Positions 36,301 through 49,089 of a stretch of DNA of 64,000 nucleotides are shown in pieces. The position numbers and the translations under genes are program-made. This DNA comes from Eudorina sp. 2006-703-Eu-15 (taxonomy: Eukaryota; Chlorophyta; Chlorophyceae; Chlamydomonadales; Volvocaceae), in contig BDSI01000001.1 of assembly GCA_003117195.1 (NCBI GenBank), positions 2,700,721 through 2,764,720 on the forward strand. Reading direction: 5' to 3'. Each line of letters starts with the position of its first letter. The first letter of the stretch is position 1. The notes beneath the pieces were generated by a model. It searched no databases, was not told the DNA's origin, and was given only the letters and a program-made list of their open reading frames with translations.

Positions 36301-39300
36301 GCGGTGGCTGCTGTTGCGGATCGATTGGCCAGGTGCGGTGGTATATCCGCGCCTACAAGGTGATGAGTCAGCCGCTTCGTGATCGATTGCGAATCGGCCC
36401 CTTGCTCATGGCACGAGCTGACTCCCTTGGTGGTTACTTCTTATTGCTTGCAGGCGCGGTGGCTGCTGTTGCGGATCGATTGGCCAGGTGCGGTGGTATG
36501 TATGTCCGCGCCTACAAGGTGATGAGTCAGCCGCTTCGTGATCGATTGCGAATCGGCCCCTTGCTCATGGCACGAGCTGACTCCCTTGGTGGTTACTTCT
36601 TATTACTTGCAGGCGCGGTGGCTGCTGTTGCGGATCGATTGGCCAGGTGCGGTGGTATGTATGTCCGCGCCTACAAGGTGATGAGTCAGCCGCTTCATGA
36701 TCGATTGCTAATAGGCCCCTTCGTTGCTCATGGCACGAGCTGACTCCCTTGGTGGTTACTTCTTATTGCTTGCAGGCGCGGTGGTAGCCCATCCAGGTGT
36801 TGGTAAGTTGGTAGGTAAGTTTTGCTTCGCCAGCTTTCCACGCCAGCTTTCCACACACGATACACGCTGACCCCGCCCTCGCGTCGCTGCTGGCAGGATC
36901 GATCGCTCATGGGAAGGAGTGCTTCGTCGGGTTTGCCAACACGTTCACTCACCGCCTGACGCATCCGCCTGCATCCCCAAGACCAAAGCCCATGCTGTGC
37001 ACCTTAACGAGATCCCGCATCCGGTAGGTGACGATTGGGCTGGGCTCGGGATCATGTGCCGGGTAGCTCGTTGTTGGGTCGGGCCCAGGGAGGGATCGGG
37101 TAACTGGGTTGGGTCCGCGCCACAGCCACCTCAGCCAAGCCGTTCAGCTCCGCGCCGGAGCCACCTCAGCCAAGCCGTTCAGCTTCGCGAAGCAGCCACC
37201 TCAGCCAATCCGTTCAGCTCCGCGCAGCAGCCACCTCAGTGGAGCCGTTCAGCTCCGCGATTCAGCCACCTCAGCCCGCTCAGCACAGCGCAGCGCAGCC
37301 TTTGCACACGCATTCACTTTGTTTACTATTGATTTTGTACAATGCCGTAGACCCATGAGCTTTGATCCAGTCACTTTTCTACCCCCCCATCCCTTTTGCG
37401 CTGCGATGCCCCTCGCGAGATGGAGCCTATTTACGTGCAGGACCGCTCATGGTGATAGGTGATAGGCCTGGTCGGTGTTGTGGCTGTGCGATAATACGGA
37501 TCTGCCCACGCGTTATGGCACGAGCTGACTCCCTTGGTGGTTACTTCTTATTGCTTGCAGGCGCGGTGGCTGCTGTTGCGGATCGATTGGCCAGGTGCGG
37601 TGGTATATCCGCGCCTACAAGGTGATGAGTCAGCCGCTTCGTGATCGATTGCGAATCGGCCCTTGCTCATGGCACGAGCTGACTCCCTTGGTGGTTACTT
37701 CTTATTGCTTGCAGGCGCGGTGGCTGCTGTTGCGGATCGATTGGCCAGGTGCGGTGGTATGTATGTCCGCGCCTACAAGGTGATGAGTCAGCCGCTTCGT
37801 GATCGATTGCGAATCGGCCCCTTGCTCATGGCACGAGCTGACTCCCTTGGTGGTTACTTCTTATTGCTTGCAGGCGCGGTGGCTGCTGTTGCGGATCGAT
37901 TGGCCAGGTGCGGTGGTATGTATGTCCGCGCCTACAAGGTGATGAGTCAGCCGCTTCGTGATCGATTGCGAATCGGCCCCTTGCTCATGGCACGAGCTGA
38001 CTCCCTTGGTGGTTATTCTTATTACTTGCAGGCGCGGTGGCTGCTGTTGCGGATCGATTGGCCAGGTGCGGTGGTATGTATGTCCGCGCCTACAAGGTGA
38101 TGAGTCAGCCGCCTCATGATCGATTGCTAATAGGCCCCTTCGTTGCTCATGGCACGAGCTGACTCCCTTGGTGGTTACTTCTTATTGCTTGCAGGCGCGG
38201 TGGTAGCCCATCCAGGTGTTGGTAAGTTGGTAGGTAAGTTTTGCTTCGCCAGCTTTCCACGCCAGCTTTCCACACACGATACACGCTGACCCCGCCCTCG
38301 CGTCGCTGCTGGCAGGATCGATCGCTCATGGGAAGGAGTGCTTCGTCGGGTTTGCCAACACGTTCACTCACCGCCTGACGCATCCGCCTGCATCCCCAAG
38401 ACCAAAGCCCATGCTGTGCACCTTAACGAGATCCCGCATCCGGTAGGTGACGATTGGGCTGGGCTCGGGATCATGTGCCGGGTAGCTCGTTGTTGGGTCG
38501 GGCCCAGGGAGGGATCGGGTAACTGGGTTGGGTCCGCGCCACAGCCACCTCAGCCAAGCCGTTCAGCTCCGCGCCGGAGCCACCTCAGCCAAGCCGTTCA
38601 GCTTCGCGAAGCAGCCACCTCAGCCAATCCGTTCAGCTCCGCGCAGCAGCCACCTCAGTGGAGCCGTTCAGCTCCGCGATTCAGCCACCTCAGCCCGCTC
38701 AGCACAGCGCAGCGCAGCCTTTGCACACGCATTCACTTTGTTTACTATTGATTTTGTACAATGCCGTAGACCCATGAGCTTTGATCCAGTCACTTTTCTA
38801 CCCCCCCATCCCTTTTGCGCTGCGATGCCGCTCGCGAGATGGAGCCTATTTATGTGCAGGACCGCTCATGGTGATAGGTGATAGGCCTGGTCGGTGTTGT
38901 GGCTGTGCGATAATACGGATCTGCCCACGCGTTATGGCACGAGCTGACTCCCTTGGTGGTTACTTCTTATTGCTTGCAGGCGCGGTGGCTGCTGTTGTGG
39001 ATCGATTTGCCAGGTGCGGTGGTATGTATGTCCGCGCCTACAAGGTGATGAGTCAGCCGCTTCGTGATCGATTGCGAATCGGCCCCTTGCTCATGGCACG
39101 AGCTGACTCCCTTGGTGGTTACTTCTTATTGCTTGCAGGCGCGGTGGCTGCTGTTGCGGATCGATTGGCCAGGTGCGGTGGTATGTATGTCCGCGCCTAC
39201 AAGGTGATGAGTCAGCCGCTTCGTGATCGATTGCGAATCGGCCCCTTGCTCATGGCACGAGCTGACTCCCTTGGTGGTTACTTCTTATTGCTTGCAGGCG

Positions 39301-42300
39301 CGGTGGCTGCTGTTGCGGATCGATTGGCCAGGTGCGGTGGTATGTATGTCCGCGCCTACAAGGTGATGAGTCAGCCGCTTCGTGATCGATTGCGAATCGG
39401 CCCCTTGCTCATGGCACGAGCTGACTCCCTTGGTGGTTACTTCTTATTGCTTGCAGGCGCGGTGGCTGCTGTTGCGGATCGATTGGCCAGGTGCGGTGGT
39501 ATGTATGTCCGCGCCTACAAGGTGATGAGTCAGCCGCTTCATGATCGATTGCTAATAGGCCCCTTCGTTGCTCATGGCACGAGCTGACTCCCTTGGTGGT
39601 TACTTCTTATTGCTTGCAGGCGCGGTGGTAGCCCATCCAGGTGTTGGTAAGTTGGTAGGTAAGTTTTGCTTCGCCAGCTTTCCACGCCAGCTTTCCACAC
39701 ACGATACACGCTGACCCCGCCCTCGCGTCGCTGCTGGCAGGATCGATCGCTCATGGGAAGGAGTGCTTCGTCGGGTTTGCCAACACGTTCACTCACCGCC
39801 TGACGCATCCGCCTGCATCCCCAAGACCAAAGCCCATGCTGTGCACCTTAACGAGATCCCGCATCCGGTAGGTGACGATTGGGCTGGGCTCGGGATCATG
39901 TGCCGGGTAGCTCGTTGTTGGGTCGGGCCCAGGGAGGGATTGGGTAACTGGGTTGGGTCCGCGCCACAGCCACCTCAGCCAAGCCGTTCAGCTCCGCGCC
40001 GGAGCCACCTCAGCCAAGCCGTTCAGCTTCGCGAAGCAGCCACCTCAGCCAATCCGTTCAGCTCCGCGCAGCAGCCACCTCAGTGGAGCCGTTCAGCTCC
40101 GCGATTCAGCCACCTCAGCCCGCTCAGCACAGCGCAGCGCAGCCTTTGCACACGCATTCACTTTGTTTACTATTGATTTTGTACAATGCCGTAGACCCAT
40201 GAGCTTTGATCCAGTCACTTTTCTACCCCCCCATCCCTTTTGCGCTGCGATGCCCCTCGCGAGATGGAGCCTATTTACGTGCAGGACCGCTCATGGTGAT
40301 AGGTGATAGGCCTGGTCGGTGTTGTGGCTGTGCGATAATACGGATCTGCCCACGCGTTATGGCACGAGCTGACTCCCTTGGTGGTTACTTCTTATTGCTT
40401 GCAGGCGCGGTGGCTGCTGTTGCGGATCGATTGGCCAGGTGCGGTGGTATGTATGTCCGCGCCTACAAGGTGATGAGTCAGCCGCTTCGTGATCGATTGC
40501 GAATCGGCCCCTTGCTCATGGCACGAGCTGACTCCCTTGGTGGTTACTTCTTATTGCTTGCAGGCGCGGTGGCTGCTGTTGCGGATCGATTGGCCAGGTG
40601 CGGTGGTATGTATGTCCGCGCCTACAAGGTGATGAGTCAGCCGCTTCGTGATCGATTGCGAATCGGCCCCTTGCTCATGGCACGAGCTGACTCCCTTGGT
40701 GGTTACTTCTTATTGCTTGCAGGCGCGGTGGCTGCTGTTGCGGATCGATTGGCCAGGTGCGGTGGTATGTATGTCCGCGCCTACAAGGTGATGAGTCAGC
40801 CGCTTCGTGATCGATTGCGAATCGGCCCCTTGCTCATGGCACGAGCTGACTCCCTTGGTGGTTACTTCTTATTGCTTGCAGGCACGGTGGCTGCTGTTGC
40901 GGATCGATTGGCCAGGTGCGGTGGTATGTATGTCCGCGCCTACAAGGTGATGAGTCAGCCGCTTCGTGATCGATTGCGAATCGGCCCCTTGCTCATGGCA
41001 CGAGCTGACTCCCTTGATGGTTACTTCTTATTGCTTGCAGGCGCGGTGGCTGCTGTTGCGGATCGATTGGCCAGGTGCGGTGGTATGTATGTCCGCGCCT
41101 ACAAGGTGATGAGTCAGCCGCTTCGTGATCGATTGCGAATCGGCCCCTTGCTCATGGCACGAGCTGACTCCCTTGGTGGTTACTTCTTATTGCTTGCAGG
41201 CGCGGTGGCTGCTGTTGCGGATCGATTGGCCAGGTGCGGTGGTATGTATGTCCGCGCCTACAAGGTGATGAGTCAGCCGCTTCGTGATCGATTGCGAATC
41301 GGCCCCTTGCTCATGGCACGAGCTGACTCCCTTGGTGGTTACTTCTTATTACTTGCAGGCGCGGTGGCTGCTGTTGCGGATCGATTGGCCAGGTGCGGTG
41401 GTATGTATGTCCGCGCCTACAAGGTGATGAGTCAGCCGCTTCATGATCGATTGCTAATAGGCCCCTTCGTTGCTCATGGCACGAGCTGACTCCCTTGGTG
41501 GTTACTTCTTATTGCTTGCAGGCGCGGTGGTAGCCCATCCAGGTGTTGGTAAGTTGGTAGGTAAGTTTTGCTTCGCCAGCTTTCCACGCCAGCTTTCCAC
41601 ACACGATACACGCTGACCCCGCCCTCGCGTCGCTGCTGGCAGGATCGATCGCTCATGGGAAGGAGTGCTTCGTCGGGTTTGCCAACACGTTCACTCACCG
41701 CCTGACGCATCCGCCTGCATCCCCAAGACCAAAGCCCATGCTGTGCACCTTAACGAGATCCCGCATCCGGTAGGTGACGATTGGGCTGGGCTCGGGATCA
41801 TGTGCCGGGTAGCTCGTTGTTGGGTCGGGCCCAGGGAGGGATTGGGTAACTGGGTTGGGTCCGCGCCACAGCCACCTCAGCCAAGCCGTTCAGCTCCGCG
41901 CCGGAGCCACCTCAGCCAAGCCGTTCAGCTTCGCGAAGCAGCCACCTCAGCCAATCCGTTCAGCTCCGCGCAGCAGCCACCTCAGTGGAGCCGTTCAGCT
42001 CCGCGATTCAGCCACCTCAGCCCGCTCAGCACAGCGCAGCGCAGCCTTTGCACACGCATTCACTTTGTTTACTATTGATTTTGTACAATGCCGTAGACCC
42101 ATGAGCTTTGATCCAGTCACTTTTCTACCCCCCCATCCCTTTTGCGCTGCGATGCCCCTCGCGAGATGGAGCCTATTTACGTGCAGGACCGCTCATGGTG
42201 ATAGGTGATAGGCCTGGTCGGTGTTGTGGCTGTGCGATAATACGGATCTGCCCACGCGTTATGGCACGAGCTGACTCCCTTGGTGGTTACTTCTTATTGC

Positions 42301-43560
42301 TTGCAGGCGCGGTGGCTGCTGTTGCCGATCGATTGGCCAGGTGCGGTGGTATGTATGTCCGCGCCTACAAGGTGATGAGTCAGCCGCTTCGTGATCGATT
42401 GCGAATCGGCCCCTTGCTCATGGCACGAGCTGACTCCCTTGGTGGTTACTTCTTATTGCTTGCAGGCGCGGTGGCTGCTGTTGCGGATCGATTGGCCAGG
42501 TGCGGTGGTATGTCCTCACCTACAAGGTGATGAGTCAGCCGCTTCGTGATCGATTGCGAATCGGCCCCTTGCTCATGGCACGAGCTGACTCCCTTGGTGG
42601 TTACTTCTTATTGCTTGCAGGCGCGGTGGCTGCTGTTGCGGATCGATTGGCCAGGTGCGGTGGTATGTATGTCCGCGCCTACAAGGTGATGAGTCAGCCG
42701 CTTCATGATCGAATGCGAATCGGCCCCTTGCTCATGGCACAAGCTGACTCCCTTGGTGGTTACTTCTTATTGCTTGCAGGCGCGGTGGCTGCTGTTGCGG
42801 ATCGATTGGCCAGGTGCGGTGGTATGTCCTCACCTACAAGGTGATGAGTCAGCCGCTTCGTGATCGATTGCGAATCGGCCCCTTGCTCATGGCACGAGCT
42901 GACTCCCTTGGTGGTTACTTCTTATTGCTTGCAGGCACGGTGGCTGCTGTTGCGGATCGATTGGCCAGGTGCGGTGGTATGTATGTCCGCGCCTACAAGG
43001 TGATGAGTCAGCCGCTTCGTGATCGATTGCGAATCGGCCCCTTGCTCATGGCACGAGCTGACTCCCTTGATGGTTATTCTTATTGCTTGCAGGCGCGGTG
43101 GCTGCTGTTGCGGATCGATTGGCCAGGTGCGGTGGTATGTATGTCCGCGCCTACAAGGTGATGAGTCAGCCGCTTTGTGATCGATTGCGAATCGGCCCCT
43201 TGCTCATGGCACGAGCTGACTCCCTTGGTGGTTACTTCTTATTGCTTGCAGGCGCGGTGGCTGCTGTTGCGGATCAATTGGCCAGGTGCGGTGGTATGTA
43301 TGTCCGCGCCTACAAGGTGATGAGTCAGCCGCTTCGTGATCGATTGCGAATCGGCCTCTTGCTCATGGCACGAGCTGACTCCCTTGATGGTTATTCTTAT
43401 TGCTTGTAGGCGCGGTGGCTGCTGTTGCGGATCGATTGGCCAGGTGCGGTGGTATGTATGTCCGCGCCTACAAGGTGATGAGTCAGCCGCTTCGTGATCG
43501 ATTGCGAATCGGTCCCTTGCTCATGGCACGAGCTGACTCCCTTGCTTGGTGGTTACTTCT
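33323..43560 (+). repeat. higher-order satellite array: seven 1.26-1.9 kb modules of 159-bp monomers
   Basis: Modules start (tttacgtgcaggaccgctca) at 33323, 34743, 36168, 37430, 38849, 40274 and 42176. Spacings are 1420, 1425, 1262, 1419, 1425 and 1902 bp, so they differ by whole monomers. I count 4, 4, 3, 4, 4, 7 and 8 monomers of 159 bp, about 34 in total. Each module ends with a non-monomer tail (atcgatcgctcatgggaagg.. and the 35-bp minisatellite), except the last, which rejoins unit sequence at about 43560-44230. The 159-bp monomer is 53 codons and is open in one plus frame (MARADSLGGYFLLLAGAVAA..). It also carries an acceptor-like ttattgcttgcag and a donor-like aag|gtgatgag. The array lies inside the BROX-like intron. 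Confidence 0.92.
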
Positions 43561-44229
43561 TATTGCTTGCAGGCGCGGTGGTAGCCCATCCAGGTGTTGG
43601 TAAGTTGGTAGGTAAGTTTTGCTTCGCCAGCTTTCCACGCCAGCTTTCCACACACGATACACGCTGACCCCGCCCTCGTGTCGCTGCTGGCAGGATCGAT
43701 TGCTCATGGGAAGGAGTGCTTCGTCGGGTTTGCCAACACGTTCACTCACCGCCTGACGCATCCGCCTGCATCCCCAAGACCAAAGCCCATGCTGTGCACC
43801 TTAACGAGATCCCGCATCCGGTAGGTGACGATTGGGCTGGGCTCGGGATCATGTGCCGGGTAGCTCGTTGTTGGGTCGGGCCCAGGGAGGGATCGGGTAA
43901 CTGGGTTGGGCCCGGGTAATCATCATTCGCCGGCTCCTGATCTTGCAGCACAGCCCTTGCTTCAGCTCCGCGCCACAGCCACCTCAGCCAAGCCGTTCAG
44001 CTTCGCGAAGCAGCCACCTCAGCCAATACGTTCAGCTCCGCGAAGCAGCCACCTCAGCCAAGCCGTTCAGCTCCGCGATTCAGCCACCTCAGCCCGCTCA
44101 GCACAGCGCAGCGCAGCCTTTGCACACGCATTCACTTTGTTTACTATTGATTTTGTACAATGCCGTAGACCCATGAGCTTTGATCCCGTCACTTTCCTAA
44201 CCCCCCCATCCCTTTTGCGCTGCGATGCC

Positions 44230-44465
44230 CCTCGCGACGCTGACTCCTTTGCTTTTTGGCAGTGAAGTTGGCCCTTGCGGGTGCTGCCGCGCAATTTCGG
44301 GGCCGTACATCAAGCATCTCGTCGCTCCAGCCGGTGCCCAACACAATCCGGCTCTGCCATGCCATGCTCTGCACCCATTGTCTCCACCATGACCTCCATG
44401 TGTAAAGGTAGCTATCTTGGAACTATCAGCCAGTTTGATGCTCCATCACGTCAAGCATCATCGTG
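44230..44465 (+). repeat. right-hand copy of the module-flanking direct repeat
   Basis: Same sequence as 33046-33300, left of the array. These direct repeats border the array just as they border the single module in copies 1 and 2, and would be substrates for unequal recombination. Confidence 0.85.
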
Positions 44466-45220
44466 AATCCCGTTCCCGCCCTTGATACCCATGCGCCATT
44501 TCCTCCGACGATCTCTTCTCCTCGACCTCGTCGCTATGTTCGTTTCAGGAGTGCCGGCGGCTGCTGGACGGGGCGGTGCGCGGGGTCGACCGCAGGTCTG
44601 ACCCACCGGCCTGGCTGTCTGTCATCGAGGCGAGTGTCGGAGCCGCCGTGACCATGATGGGGCCGCCATGGATGGCGTGTAGCGGTGTAGGATGGCGGTG
44701 TGGTGGGGTAGGGTGCGGCCCCGGCGTGTAGGATGACGTAGACTGCTGCACGCGCTGCGGGTGAAGGGGGCGCTACTGGCGCGGGCGGCCTTGGCAGACC
44801 ACTCACGGCATCGCATGGTCGGTACGATTTGCCTGTATGTCTTACCTTGGCTCCCCGATCCCTACCCCTACCCGAATCGAGTACCTAGGGCATCACCCGC
44901 CGGCCCCTGGATGTACCGGCCACCGGCCACCGCCCGACCCTTCCCGCCCCACGCAGGCGGACCAGTGCTCTGGCAACAGCACAGCTTCAACATGCCTACC
45001 AACCTCCTTCCTGTCTCCCCTTCCCGCCCTCCCCTCCGCAGGCGGAGCAGCAGGTCTGTTCGGAGCTGAAGGCGGCGATGCAGCGCGACCGGCTCTCGGT
45101 CACCTTCCAGCCGGTGCCCCGGACCGCCCCCGACGCGGCCGCGGAACCCGCAGTGCGGGTGGCCCCGGAGGCGTTCCGACCTGAGCCCGTGATGCCGCCG
45201 GTAGGTGGGGCCCCTGGTGG

Positions 45221-45228
45221 CGTGGCGT

Positions 45229-45309
<81 letters not shown>

Positions 45310-45876
45310 GGCGTGGCGTGGCGTGGCGTGGCGTGGCGTGGCGTGGCGTGGCGTGGCGTGGCGTGGCGTGGCGTGGCGTGGCGTGGCGTGGCGTGGCGTG
45401 GCGTGGCGTGGCGTGGCGTGGCGTGGCGTGGCGTGGCGTGGCGTGGCGTGGCGTGGCGTGGCGTGGCGTGGCGTGGCGTGGCGTGGCGTGGCGTGGCGTG
45501 GCGTGGCGTGGCGTGGCGTGGCGTGGCGCGTGGCGTGGCGTGGCGTGGCGTGGCGTGGCGTGGCGTGGCGTGGCGTGGCGTGGCGTGGCGTGGCGTGGCG
45601 TGGCGTGGCGTGGCGTGGCGTGGCGTGGCGTGGCGTGGCGTGGCGTGGCGTGGCGTGGCGTGGCGTGGCGTGGCGTGGCGTGGCGTGGCGTGGCGTGGCG
45701 TGGCGTGGCGTGGCGTGGCGTGGCGTGGCGTGGCGTGGCGTGGCGTGGCGTGGCGTGGCGTGGCGTGGCGTGGCGTGGCGTGGCGTGGCGTGGCGTGGCG
45801 TGGCGTGGCGTGGCGTGGCGTGGCGTGGCGTGGCGTGGCGTGGCGTGGCGTGGCGTGGCGTGGCGTGGCGTGGCGT

Positions 45877-45933
<57 letters not shown>

Positions 45934-46209
45934 CGTGGCGTGGCGTGGCGTGGCGTGGCGTGGCGTGGCGTGGCGTGGCGTGGCGTGGCGTGGCGTGGCG
46001 TGGCGTGGCGTGGCGTGGGTGGCGTGGCGTGGCGTGGCGTGGCGTGGCGTGGCGTGGCGTGGCGTGGCGTGGCGTGGCGTGGCGTGGCGTGGCGTGGCGT
46101 GGCGTGGGGCGTGGCGTGGCGTGGCGTGGCGTGGCGTGGCGTGGCGTGGCGTGGCGTGGCGTGGCGTGGCGTGGCGTGGCGTGGCGTGGCGTGGCGTGGC
46201 GTGGGGTGG
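45221..46209. repeat. GGCGT microsatellite with two long poly-G tracts
   Basis: The array starts just after the donor of the 45042-45200 exon. It comprises poly-G 45229-45308 (80 nt), GGCGT 45309-45876 (about 113 units with one gcgcg slip), poly-G 45877-45933 (57 nt) and GGCGT to about 46209 (about 54 units, two slips). Because 5 is not a multiple of 3 and the unit has no stop in either direction, all frames are open; the resulting repetitive 'proteins' are artefacts. Purine/GC-rich runs of this kind can form G-quadruplexes. Confidence 0.95.
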
Positions 46210-46530
46210 GGTGTATGGGCCAGCTGTCAGACGGAATGGGGCGGGGTGGTGAGAAGATCCCGCAAAGCATGGGGCCGGGGTCCAGCGTGGGAGTCAAGCG
46301 CAGAGAATCAAATCGAGGGTGGAGGGCACAGGGCGAGCGCACGCCTCGAGGTGCTTCAGGCAGCGTGCCCGGGCCGGGTGTGTCTTGCCTGCCCGCCCGC
46401 CCGCCCGTCCGCTCCCTTGAGTGTTTGCGGCTAGAGCCTGGTCACTGCTGAGCCCACACGTCCGTTGGCCTCCGTGCCACCACCAGCGGCGGCCAGGGCA
46501 GGGGGCGCCTGTATGTCACATCATGTGATA

Positions 46531-49089
46531 TGTGATACGCCAGCCGCAGCGCTGCGGCGACGGTGTGGGCCGCAAGCGCCGCAGCGTTCACGACGGGCTG
46601 GCGGAGTCGCGGGGTCGGTGCCGCAGGGGAGGTCGGAGGAGGGGGCCGGCACTGCCTGTTGTTGACCGGCAGCAGAGACCGCCCTGAAGGGCATCGGCCC
46701 TGTGTCGTTGTTGTCCGCTTTGGAGGGCTACCATGTGGAGCGAGGCAAGGGCGGCCGTCTGGAGCGGGAGGGAAAGCGGGCACGCTCTGACACCAGTTCA
46801 TTGAGACTTGCGCCGGTTGCGCTGTTGAAAGCGTTTTACATGTTCGACACAACAGAGCGCCCTGTACGCCTGTAGTCATAAACGCAAGACAGGGAAAATG
46901 CTGTCCAGATTTGAATTACAGCCCTGGGGCCTCACTCTGGTTGGTTGGGCATTTGTGGGGTTGGTCGGCCCCGGGCCGCTCTGCTGCCCATCAAGGCGCG
47001 ATAGCACCCAACCGTGCAACCGAACCTATGAGCGGCGGCGGTTGCGTTGCAGTATTTGGGGCGTAGAGGAAATGAACGCTGTTTGTGCACAGCCGAGCAT
47101 CCAAAGACAGCGATATGGCGCGGGGAGGGGTGGGGCTGGTGGCAGCTGGTATACGGTGGCATACGGTGTGCACTCAAGGTCGAATCAGTGGAGGGGGACG
47201 CGCAGGACGTGTTGAGATTTTGGACTAGCTTCTGAGATACACGCAGTTGTCGGTTGTAGGCCATTGATGTCATACTGTGCCGTCAGTGTGGAGTTGTGAA
47301 TACGGTAGATAGAATAGGTATAGGATAGGCGGGGAGCGGAAGATTGGCAACACGGGTCCACACTGATGAGGATTCACTGGCTGTCGCTGATTACTCGGGT
47401 CTTGGACGGGGAATGCAGCATGGAATCGCCGGCTAGCATGGCGGTGCCGCTGCCAGAGGGCTGCCAGCAGGGTCGATCTTCGGGTGGGTGCAACGACCGA
47501 TGTGAGGCCTTCAGGCTTACCATCGGCAAGGCATCGGGCCGCGCACGTATGGCGTGTACGTGTCCGGCATAGTGCGCCAAGGTGGCGCGGTTTCGTTTCC
47601 GGAGTGTGGTGTTCAGGAGGCTGCGGTTGTCACCGACCCGAGGGGTCCACTGTAACATCACTTGTCTTTAGTGTGACTTTTGCCGTGCCACCCTTTAATG
47701 GACATCGCGAGAGAAAGCCAAGGCAGTGTAACCAGTGTTGCCGCACAAGGTTTCCGTTGCCGTGCAGGTGCCCGCCGGCAGCAGTGTGATGTCTGCGCTT
47801 GTGGGTGTGACATCGAAACACCCGGCTGTCCTAAGCAAGCGCACTTCGGACGTAATGGCCATGGACAGCTCTCGAGATATTTATGTTCCGAGCCCGCACA
47901 GCCCCCACAGTCTGCACGACAGTTACAACTATCGCCGACCGGATCCGAGTGCATGTCCATGCACCGCCTGCGGCCGACGTGCCCCTGCAGCATGGCTGCT
48001 GGTGCACGCCGTCGAAGTTACGGTCGTGTCAGTCCTGGCTTTCATGTGCAACTTACTCCACCGTGACAACCCAGCTGCCCCCGCTGCTGACCAAAACACC
48101 TATCAGGTGATCCGCGCAGCGTCTTTTACAACGGGGGCCGGGGAACGCCGGGGCACGGCCCTAACAAAACCGTATGTATTCCACCAAAGGCCCAGGAACG
48201 CATAGCGCGCAATGCTCAAAGCGCCTCGCGCCTCTTATAAGACATGGAGCCGGGCAGCCGGCACATGCCCGAAGATGCCGCGCCCGCAGCCGCTCCGGAC
48301 TCCACGACAGCCGAAAAGCTCATTCACGATTAGGAACTGCCATGCGGCGTTAGGAAGCCCTCCAGGCCCTCATGCTCAAGCACGGAAACATCTGCGCCAC
48401 TGCGTCACCCACAGAACAGCCCTTGACGTCTCCCTACTGGACGAAGGCACTCCACGGGATGTGATGATCCCTTAACACTGTTCCCTCTCGTTTCACCCAG
48501 CTACAGGATTTGCTCCTCTAAGGAATTTCTTGAAAATGAAGACCGGCAAACCGCGCCGTCATGCAATACCTGGAAAACGAATATCAATACCACACACACA
48601 AAAACACACACAAACACAACCTGCACCGACATAACATCTAACACAAGGAATGGCAAGGGTGCACGTCACCAGCGCCTGGCCGACACACGGATACACCGCA
48701 CACGTGCGCACTCCCCCCAGATGCACGCGAGCGGCACTCGTCGCAACCCGTCCGTCGCCATACCTTGAATCTCAACAATATGGTACAGAAAACATAACGA
48801 CGCTTGCCATGAATGTGTAACAAACAGCGTTCAAACCCGTCGCCATCGCCCGAAACCACTCCACGTGCCATGTGGGACGTCCCGCGTCATCTACGTCCAA
48901 ACAGTAATACGCGGCATACTTTACCAGACAAAAAATAAACGAAGCGCATAATGTTGTTCTCCGTCCGGCCAACCACATCCCTTCAAACCCGCGCGCGGCG
49001 TGTCTGGGCACCCACAATCTCACGGATCACGAAATACAGCGCAGCCCAGCGCCAATCAGCCCCGCGCCCATCCGAAATACTCCCGTCGC
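46531..49089. other. copy 3 equivalent of 10965-12909, with an added 635-bp segment
   Basis: Positions 47223-47857 are absent from copies 1 and 2, where ttgagattttg joins ttggccatgg directly, but present inverted in copy 4. The segment has coding-like stretches on plus (VSVAVQVPAGSSVMSALVGV) but no recognised domain, terminal repeat or clear target duplication. Copies 1 and 2 may have lost it. The MDSSRD frame continues at 47861-48205. Confidence 0.5.

Larger units (their letters stand above)
32554..46523 (+). pseudogene. BROX-like gene copy 3, with giant intron arrays and lost 3' splice site
   Basis: Exons recognised are 32554-32786 (open), from 44549, about 44752-44829, 45042-45200 and the remains of the last exon (from about 46473). 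The first intron is about 11.8 kb because of the satellite array; the fourth is about 1.27 kb because of GGCGT/poly-G. Before the last exon the bases atcacag are deleted, removing the acceptor. Inside that exon an extra atgt follows the CAAX Cys codon, so CHIM is lost and the frame runs on. First exons are missing as in the other direct copies. Not expected to make a normal BROX-like protein. Confidence 0.6.

Noticed and set aside
33323..43560. CRISPR array
   Set aside because: Repeats are 159 bp with almost no unique spacers, there are no cas genes, and the host is a eukaryote.
33323..43560. Centromere
   Set aside because: The higher-order structure is suggestive, but the array is only about 10 kb, lies within a gene and nothing else supports centromere identity.
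33488..43603. A large repeat protein made of 53-residue units
   Set aside because: Kept only as a finding. Many monomers carry 1- or 4-bp changes that stop the frame, and the array sits in an intron and expands with non-coding tails.
44996..46451. Very long frames of (HATPR)n or (GVAWR)n with poly-Gly or poly-Pro
   Set aside because: They are translations of the GGCGT/poly-G microsatellite in either direction; every frame is open, and the array lies in an intron.
47223..47857. Transposon insertion in copies 3 and 4
   Set aside because: No terminal inverted repeats or target duplication; loss from copies 1 and 2 is equally likely.
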